Assembly: GCF_002148795.1 (NCBI RefSeq)
Contig: NZ_MPOB01000001.1
Location: 310,001 to 374,000 of the forward strand
Direction of reading: 5' to 3'
Length of the DNA: 64,000 nucleotides
Source of the DNA: Oceanibaculum nanhaiense
Lineage (GTDB): Bacteria > Pseudomonadota > Alphaproteobacteria > Oceanibaculales > Oceanibaculaceae
The position numbers were made by a program, and so were the translations under genes. This document shows, in pieces, positions 59,752-64,000 of this stretch. Numbering within the stretch: the first letter of the stretch is position 1; every line of letters begins with the position of its first letter. The notes beneath the pieces were generated by a model. It was not told the DNA's origin, did no database searches, and was given only the letters and a program-made list of their open reading frames with translations.

Positions 59752-60202
59752 ATCTCTCCGGGGCATCGCCAAAGAGGTTCAGTACCTCAAAGCCGCAGGA
59801 TTTCAGTTCCTCTGCAATGATAGACCGATGGCAATTCACCGGATCTCGTTCAAAGCATAATAGGCAAGTCGGCTGTTGTTCAGCTACTGCCGTTAGCTCC
59901 TTGAGGGATGACTGAGCGCCTTCAGAGTTGAGGTGTGTAGTATAAATAGCACGGAATACATCCTGTTGTCCCGCACGGGCAGCATCTCTACCGGGTTTGG
60001 GGTCGCCGAGAGGTTGAAAAGTTAAATATTCGATCCCTTCGGCTTCTAGGTGGGCTGCCAATGATTTTTTAGAAAAGCCCCTTTTTCGTGAATGGAGCAC
60101 GGCTCTCACATCAGCGAGCCGTTGAATACCAACCGCTTTCAGAGTGGCGACAAATCGCTCAATGTCTGTTCCCTCGTAGCCGATGGTATACAGGATTTGC
60201 AT
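59690..60202 (-). CDS. DUF488 domain protein
   Basis: The 170-residue protein shows the DUF488 pattern: TIGYEG (6-11), LADVRAVLHSRKRGFSKKSL (29-48), GIEYLTFQPLGDPKPGRD, and a Cys/His-rich CLLCFERDPVNCHRSIIAEEL (113-133). DUF488 members are of unknown biochemical function; the conserved arginine, Cys and His suggest catalysis or nucleotide binding. It opens the two-gene cassette, with a palindromic promoter region upstream. The start at 60202 was preferred over 60238 because the conserved domain begins there. Confidence 0.85.
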   Translation of the reverse strand: MQILYTIGYEGTDIERFVATLKAVGIQRLADVRAVLHSRKRGFSKKSLAAHLEAEGIEYLTFQPLGDPKPGRDAARAGQQDVFRAIYTTHLNSEGAQSSLKELTAVAEQQPTCLLCFERDPVNCHRSIIAEELKSCGFEVLNLFGDAPERYVRNAHRLPSYSPRQGTATA

Positions 60203-60265
60203 GTCTTTCCCCCTCTGTTCGCCTGGGCATACACGCATTCGTGGCTTGCGTCATCCCTGCTAGGC

Positions 60266-60281
60266 CACACAATTTTGTGTG
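60266..60281. promoter_or_regulatory. Palindrome CACACAA-TT-TTGTGTG upstream of the DUF488 gene
   Basis: CACACAATTTTGTGTG is a near-perfect 7-bp dyad 64 bases before the DUF488 start, followed by further GTGCA/TGCAC repeats. It could be the operator of the cassette promoter; no regulator gene is inside the cassette. Confidence 0.4.
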
Positions 60282-60332
60282 CATGCTGTGCACATTAGTG
60301 GCGGGTAAAGTTTTTCTGGAGCGGTGCCAACT

Positions 60333-60354
60333 GCCGGTCCGCGACCGTGCGCCG
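60333..60354. repeat. Right 22-bp direct repeat flanking the DUF488 cassette
   Basis: Perfect copy of the repeat at 58900-58921, same orientation, containing the CGGTCCGCGACCG dyad. It lies 24 bases before the -35 element of the secA promoter. Confidence 0.9.
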
Positions 60355-60377
60355 CTGCGCTTCGGGGGTGCCCGGCG

Positions 60378-60406
60378 TTGACAGTATTTGACGATGCCCC
60401 TATCTG
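60378..60406 (+). promoter_or_regulatory. Likely secA promoter (TTGACA-17-TATCTG)
   Basis: TTGACA (60378-60383), a 17-base spacer and TATCTG (60401-60406) form a good sigma-70-type promoter 50 bases before the secA ATG. It lies entirely to the right of the cassette repeat. Confidence 0.6.
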
Positions 60407-60455
60407 TCAGCCACGCAGGCTCCCTTCTTTCTTCATGTACACCCCGAGGTCTCCC

Positions 60456-63188
60456 ATGTTCGGCGCCATCGCCAGAAACTTGTTCGGCTCATCGAACGAC
60501 CGCGTGGTCAAGCGCCTGCGGAAAAGGGTCGATGCGATCAACGTCCTGGAAGCGGAGCATCAGGCGCTGTCCGACGAAGCGCTGCGCGCCCGCACCGGCG
60601 AGTTCCGCAAGCGGCTGAGCGACGGCGAGACGCTGGACGACATCCTGCCGGAAGCCTTTGCCACGGTGCGCGAGGCATCCCGGCGCACGCTGGGCCTGCG
60701 CCCCTTCGACGTGCAGCTGATGGGCGGCATGGTGCTGCATGAGGGCATGATCAGCGAGATGAAGACCGGCGAGGGCAAGACCCTGGTCGCCACGCTGCCG
60801 GTCTATCTGAACGCGCTGTCGGGCAAGGGTGTGCATGTCGTCACGGTGAATGATTATCTGGCCAGCCGCGATGCCGCCTGGATGGGCCGGGTCTATAATT
60901 TCCTGGGCCTGTCGGTCGGGGTCATCAAGCATGGCATCGAGGAGGATGACCGCCGCGCCGCCTATGCCGCCGACGTGACCTACGGCACCAATAACGAGTT
61001 CGGCTTCGACTATCTGCGCGACAATATGAAGTTCCGGCTGGAGGACATGGTCCAGCGGGATTTCAACTATGCCATCGTCGATGAGGTCGACTCGATTCTG
61101 GTCGATGAGGCGCGCACGCCGCTCATCATCTCCGGCCCGGCCGAGGATTCCTCCGAGCTATACCGGGCGATGAACGTGCTGATCCCGAATCTGGCGCCTG
61201 AGGATTACGAGAAGGACGAGAAGCAGCGCGCCGTGTCGCTGACCGAGGCCGGCACCGAGAAGATTGAGCAGCTGCTGCGCGAGGCGGGCATGCTGACCCA
61301 GGGCGATCTTTACGACATCCACAATGTCTCGCTGGTTCATCACATGAACCAGGCGCTGCGTGCCCACAAGCTGTTCCAGCGCGATGTCGATTACATCGTG
61401 AAGAACGACAAGCTGGTCATCATCGACGAGTTCACCGGCCGCATGATGGAGGGCCGCCGCTATTCCGAAGGGCTGCATCAGGCGCTGGAAGCCAAGGAAG
61501 GCGTGACCATCCAGCAGGAAAACCAGACGCTGGCCTCGATCACCTTCCAGAATTATTTCCGGCTCTATCCGAAGCTGGCCGGCATGACCGGCACGGCGAT
61601 GACCGAGGCGGCGGAGTTCGCGGAGATCTATGGGCTGGAAGTGGTCGAGATGCCGACCAACGTGCCGATGGCCCGCAAGGATGCCGACGACGAGGTCTAT
61701 CGCAGCCAGCGCGAGAAGTTCGACGGCATCATCGAGCTGGTGCGCGACTGCCAGGAGCGCAAGCAGCCGGTGCTGGTCGGCACCGTTTCCATCGAGAAGT
61801 CGGAAATGCTGGCCGAGGCGCTGAAGGCCAAGGGCATCACGCATGAGGTGCTGAACGCGCGCTATCACGAGCAGGAAGCCTTCATCATCTCGCAGGCCGG
61901 CCGGCCGGGCGCTGTCACCATCGCCACCAACATGGCCGGTCGCGGCACCGATATTCAGCTCGGCGGCAATCTGGAAATGGCCTTGGCCGCCCGCCTGCAG
62001 GGGGTCGAGGACGAGGCGGAGATCGCCCGCATCACCGCGGCGGTGACGGCGGAGGTCGAGGAAGGCCAGCGCATCGTAAAGGAGGCCGGCGGTCTCTATG
62101 TGGTCGGCACCGAGCGGCATGAGAGCCGCCGCATCGACAACCAGCTGCGCGGCCGTTCCGGCCGTCAGGGCGATCCTGGCGCGTCCAAGTTCTTCCTGGC
62201 GCTCGACGACGATCTGATGCGCATCTTCGGCTCCGAGCGGATGGAAGGCATGCTGCAGAAGCTGGGGCTGAAGGAAGGCGAGGCCATCGTCCATCCCTGG
62301 ATCAACAAGGCGCTGGAGAAGGCGCAGCAGAAGGTCGAGGCGCGCAACTTCGAGATTCGCAAGCAGCTGCTGAAATACGACGATGTGATGAATGACCAGC
62401 GCAAGGTCATCTACGAGCAGCGCAAGGAGATCATGCGCGCCAAGGAGGTGCAGCAGATCATCCTCGATATGCGCCACGAGGTGGTGGAGGATCTGGTCGC
62501 TTCCTGCATTCCCGCCAACGCCTATGCCGAGCAGTGGGAAGTGGATCGGCTGCATCAGGAGGTCGCCCGCCTGTTCAACCTCGACCTGCCGGTCCAGGAC
62601 TGGGCGAAGGAAGAGGGCATCGCCGACCAGGAGATCCGCGAGCGCATCATCAGCGCCGTGGACCGCAAGATGGCGGAGAAGGTGGCGAATTACGGCGCCG
62701 ACATCATGCGCATGGCGGAAAAGAGCCTGCTGCTGCAGATCCTCGACCAGTGCTGGAAGGATCATCTGCTGCAGCTCGATCATCTGCGCCAGGGCGTATC
62801 TCTGCGCGCCTATGCCCAGAAGGACCCGCTGAACGAGTACAAGCGCGAGGCCTTCCTGCTGTTCGACGGGCTGTTGAGCCGCCTGCGCGAGACCGTGGTG
62901 TCGGTGCTGGCCCATGTCGAGATGCGGGTGAACCGGCCGGAGGATATGCAGCCCCAGCCGCAGGAAATGCACGAGACGCGCCACGATCCGGCGATGGACG
63001 AGCTGGTTGGCGCCGATGGCGAGCCTGCCCCCGCTGGATTCTCGGGCGGTGCCGATCTGCCGGCCCGGCGTATGGCGGCGGCCATCGATCCGAACGATCC
63101 GTCCAGCTGGGGCAAGGTGCAGCGCAATGCGCTCTGCCCCTGCGGTTCAGGCAAGAAGTTCAAGCATTGTCATGGGCAGATCGCGTAG
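60456..63188 (+). CDS. secA: Preprotein translocase subunit SecA
   Basis: The 910-residue protein has all SecA features: Walker [15 protein letters not shown] (about 102-115), [30 protein letters not shown], Walker [19 protein letters not shown] (about 207-224), the preprotein cross-linking domain, [27 protein letters not shown], and the C-terminal zinc tail [17 protein letters not shown]. It drives Sec export with SecYEG and binds SecB through its tail. The ATG at 60456 ([11 protein letters not shown]) has GAGGT upstream. Confidence 0.98.
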   Translation: MFGAIARNLFGSSNDRVVKRLRKRVDAINVLEAEHQALSDEALRARTGEFRKRLSDGETLDDILPEAFATVREASRRTLGLRPFDVQLMGGMVLHEGMISEMKTGEGKTLVATLPVYLNALSGKGVHVVTVNDYLASRDAAWMGRVYNFLGLSVGVIKHGIEEDDRRAAYAADVTYGTNNEFGFDYLRDNMKFRLEDMVQRDFNYAIVDEVDSILVDEARTPLIISGPAEDSSELYRAMNVLIPNLAPEDYEKDEKQRAVSLTEAGTEKIEQLLREAGMLTQGDLYDIHNVSLVHHMNQALRAHKLFQRDVDYIVKNDKLVIIDEFTGRMMEGRRYSEGLHQALEAKEGVTIQQENQTLASITFQNYFRLYPKLAGMTGTAMTEAAEFAEIYGLEVVEMPTNVPMARKDADDEVYRSQREKFDGIIELVRDCQERKQPVLVGTVSIEKSEMLAEALKAKGITHEVLNARYHEQEAFIISQAGRPGAVTIATNMAGRGTDIQLGGNLEMALAARLQGVEDEAEIARITAAVTAEVEEGQRIVKEAGGLYVVGTERHESRRIDNQLRGRSGRQGDPGASKFFLALDDDLMRIFGSERMEGMLQKLGLKEGEAIVHPWINKALEKAQQKVEARNFEIRKQLLKYDDVMNDQRKVIYEQRKEIMRAKEVQQIILDMRHEVVEDLVASCIPANAYAEQWEVDRLHQEVARLFNLDLPVQDWAKEEGIADQEIRERIISAVDRKMAEKVANYGADIMRMAEKSLLLQILDQCWKDHLLQLDHLRQGVSLRAYAQKDPLNEYKREAFLLFDGLLSRLRETVVSVLAHVEMRVNRPEDMQPQPQEMHETRHDPAMDELVGADGEPAPAGFSGGADLPARRMAAAIDPNDPSSWGKVQRNALCPCGSGKKFKHCHGQIA

Positions 63189-63319
63189 GCGGGGTATTCT
63201 GATACAGTACAATTTGCGCAGAATCAGAATCGCGTGAGTCCGTCAAGTTTTTTCTTGATTATGTTTAAGGGAAAATTAATACTGATTTGTCGATAGGCAA
63301 CCCAGAATGGGGACGCAAC

Positions 63320-63790
63320 GTGTTGGTACCGTCAGTAGCGACGTTGGAAAACATCTCTCCGGCCGGATTTTCCGGGCGGGGCGATAGCGATTCCAGCCCC
63401 GCTACCTATCAGCCGGAACCTTTGCCGACACAGATCGCCTACAGTTCCACGCGGCTGTCCTACGATTCTGAAATCCGGCGTCTGTTCTTCCAGTATCGCG
63501 ATACCGAGACCGGCGAAATCCAGCGCGAGATTCCGTCGCGCGAAGCCATGAAGGTCTATGAGCAGCGCGAACAGCGCCGGGAAGAGGCACGCCAGGTCGA
63601 TACGACCGACGAAGCCGCCGCCACTGGTGCTGGCACTGGCAGCCGTCAGCTGGAGGTGCGGGTCATCAGTGGTGAACCGGCAAGTCAGCAGCGTGCCGCG
63701 ACGCCGGCGACCGGGGCTGAGTCCGAGGGCGAAGGCCCGTCTGCCGACACCGGATCTTCCCGCGGCATCACGACCGACCAGCTCGTCTAA
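63320..63790 (+). CDS. FlaG-like protein of unknown function
   Basis: The 156-residue protein has one recognisable stretch: LSYDSEIRRLFFQYRDTETGEIQREIPSREAMKVYEQREQRRE (about 46-90), like the FlaG domain, in which a flagellar-associated strand pair ends with IPSxE. The rest is low-complexity (Ala/Thr/Gly/Ser). No flagellar genes are near, so a flagellar role is only a guess. The GTG at 63320 is chosen because GGGGA precedes it by six bases; a TTG at 63287 has no ribosome site. Confidence 0.6.
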   Translation: MLVPSVATLENISPAGFSGRGDSDSSPATYQPEPLPTQIAYSSTRLSYDSEIRRLFFQYRDTETGEIQREIPSREAMKVYEQREQRREEARQVDTTDEAAATGAGTGSRQLEVRVISGEPASQQRAATPATGAESEGEGPSADTGSSRGITTDQLV

Positions 63791-63805
63791 CTTTTTTCCG
63801 CTCTT

Positions 63806-64000
63806 CTACTCCACCCGGAACGGCAGATTGCCGGCCGCTGCCGCGCCCTTGCCGTCGCGCACGGTGACATAGAGCCTGTAGGCGCCGGGGGCGAGGCCAC
63901 CCAGCGTGACCGCATTGTTGGCCGCTGCACGTATCGCTTGCGGGAAGCGTCGCAATTCCGGCTCGGCGTCCCCGGCTTTCAGCAGCGTTTGCTGCTCCTC
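63806..64000 (-). CDS. C-terminal end of an unidentified protein
   Basis: The frame enters from the right edge and ends at TAG (63808-63806), giving 65 visible residues. The end reads NAVTLGGLAPGAYRLYVTVRDGKGAAAAGNLPFRV, a beta-sandwich-like fibronectin/bacterial Ig type end domain often attached to secreted carbohydrate-active or surface proteins. The main domain is outside the window, so no function is assigned. It converges on the FlaG-like gene with 15 bases between. Confidence 0.65.
   Translation of the reverse strand, partial: EEQQTLLKAGDAEPELRRFPQAIRAAANNAVTLGGLAPGAYRLYVTVRDGKGAAAAGNLPFRVE

Larger units (their letters stand above)
58900..60354. mobile_element. Putative 1.43-kb inserted cassette between direct repeats
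   Basis: The segment between the isomerase operon and secA is bounded by two identical 22-bp direct repeats and carries only two genes, both on the minus strand, with visibly lower GC than flanking DNA. The distance from one repeat start to the other is 1433 bases. No recombinase or transposase is inside. A likely secA promoter is intact just right of the second repeat. It therefore looks like a cassette inserted or captured by site-specific recombination, with one repeat copy being the original site. Confidence 0.55.

Noticed and set aside
61158-62984. Long minus-strand frame inside secA
   Set aside because: No recognisable domain and fully overlapping the strongly conserved secA.
1-64000. 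CRISPR arrays, rRNA, tRNA genes and insertion-sequence transposases
   Set aside because: No repeat-spacer pattern, no rRNA or tRNA-like sequence and no transposase motif was seen in any gap or frame.

Overview
The window is a GC-rich, densely packed chromosomal segment of an alphaproteobacterium, most likely a Rhodospirillales-type organism. The clues are SciP (the CtrA antagonist found only in alphaproteobacteria), a RegB/RegA redox pair with the GGLTNPF quinone motif, DUF1178 and PAS_5-type proteins, a phasin, a CsaA-type protein, and the gene order peptidyl-prolyl isomerase-argJ-mutT beside secA. No rRNA, tRNA or CRISPR array was found. I recognise 66 protein genes, two of them cut by the window edges.

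Layout. Bases 1-3.6 kb: an exported protein, a divergent CobT-like protein, a CobC-type phosphatase, a SYLF lipid-binding protein and a pentapeptide-repeat protein. 3.6-4.69 kb: the longest gene-poor stretch, with a highly folded possible RNA gene next to an AT-rich block and a cluster of DnaA boxes, a candidate replication origin. 4.7-8.1 kb: sdhCDAB. 8.2-14.2 kb: a divergent CobD-like protein, a PhoD-type phosphatase, an ABC exporter and regB/regA. 14.2-25 kb: carbon metabolism (malonyl-CoA decarboxylase, an ScfR/RamB-type regulator, isocitrate lyase), a TetR-controlled pair of membrane proteins and a c-di-GMP phosphodiesterase. 25-30 kb: purD, xseA, an M23 peptidase. 28.8-38.3 kb: a large minus-strand block for lipid A/LPS (LpxH-like hydrolase, glycosyltransferases, FkbM methyltransferase, MsbA, DUF374 acyltransferase, KdtA, LpxK, LpxL-like). 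38.5-47.6 kb: a lipid kinase, a deaminase, sciP, ilvE, a MarR/OmpR/EnvZ-like signalling operon, a V8 protease with RTX repeats, csaA and a phasin. 47.7-58.7 kb: modABC with a divergent LysR gene, then housekeeping and repair genes (HNH, esterase, GluQ-RS, Nudix proteins, a J-domain protein, argJ, a PpiC isomerase). 58.9-60.35 kb: a small foreign cassette. 60.4-64 kb: secA, a FlaG-like protein and the end of one more gene.

The most striking discovery candidate is the 1.43-kb cassette between the isomerase operon and secA. Two overlapping, lower-GC genes (a DUF488 protein and a partner I cannot place) lie between two perfect 22-bp direct repeats, each with a short dyad core; no recombinase lies inside, and a good secA promoter lies just outside the right repeat. 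This looks like a clean insertion of a compact two-gene module, possibly a conflict or defence cassette, but its function is unknown.

Other points: the candidate oriC at about 4.24-4.46 kb; CobT-like and CobD-like proteins that have lost the hallmark residues of their families; repeated TTTACA motifs around the acetate-type regulator gene; and a CtrA-type TTAA-N7-TTAA site upstream of an unusual J-domain protein. All functional calls rest on reading the sequence and on family knowledge; no database search was possible.
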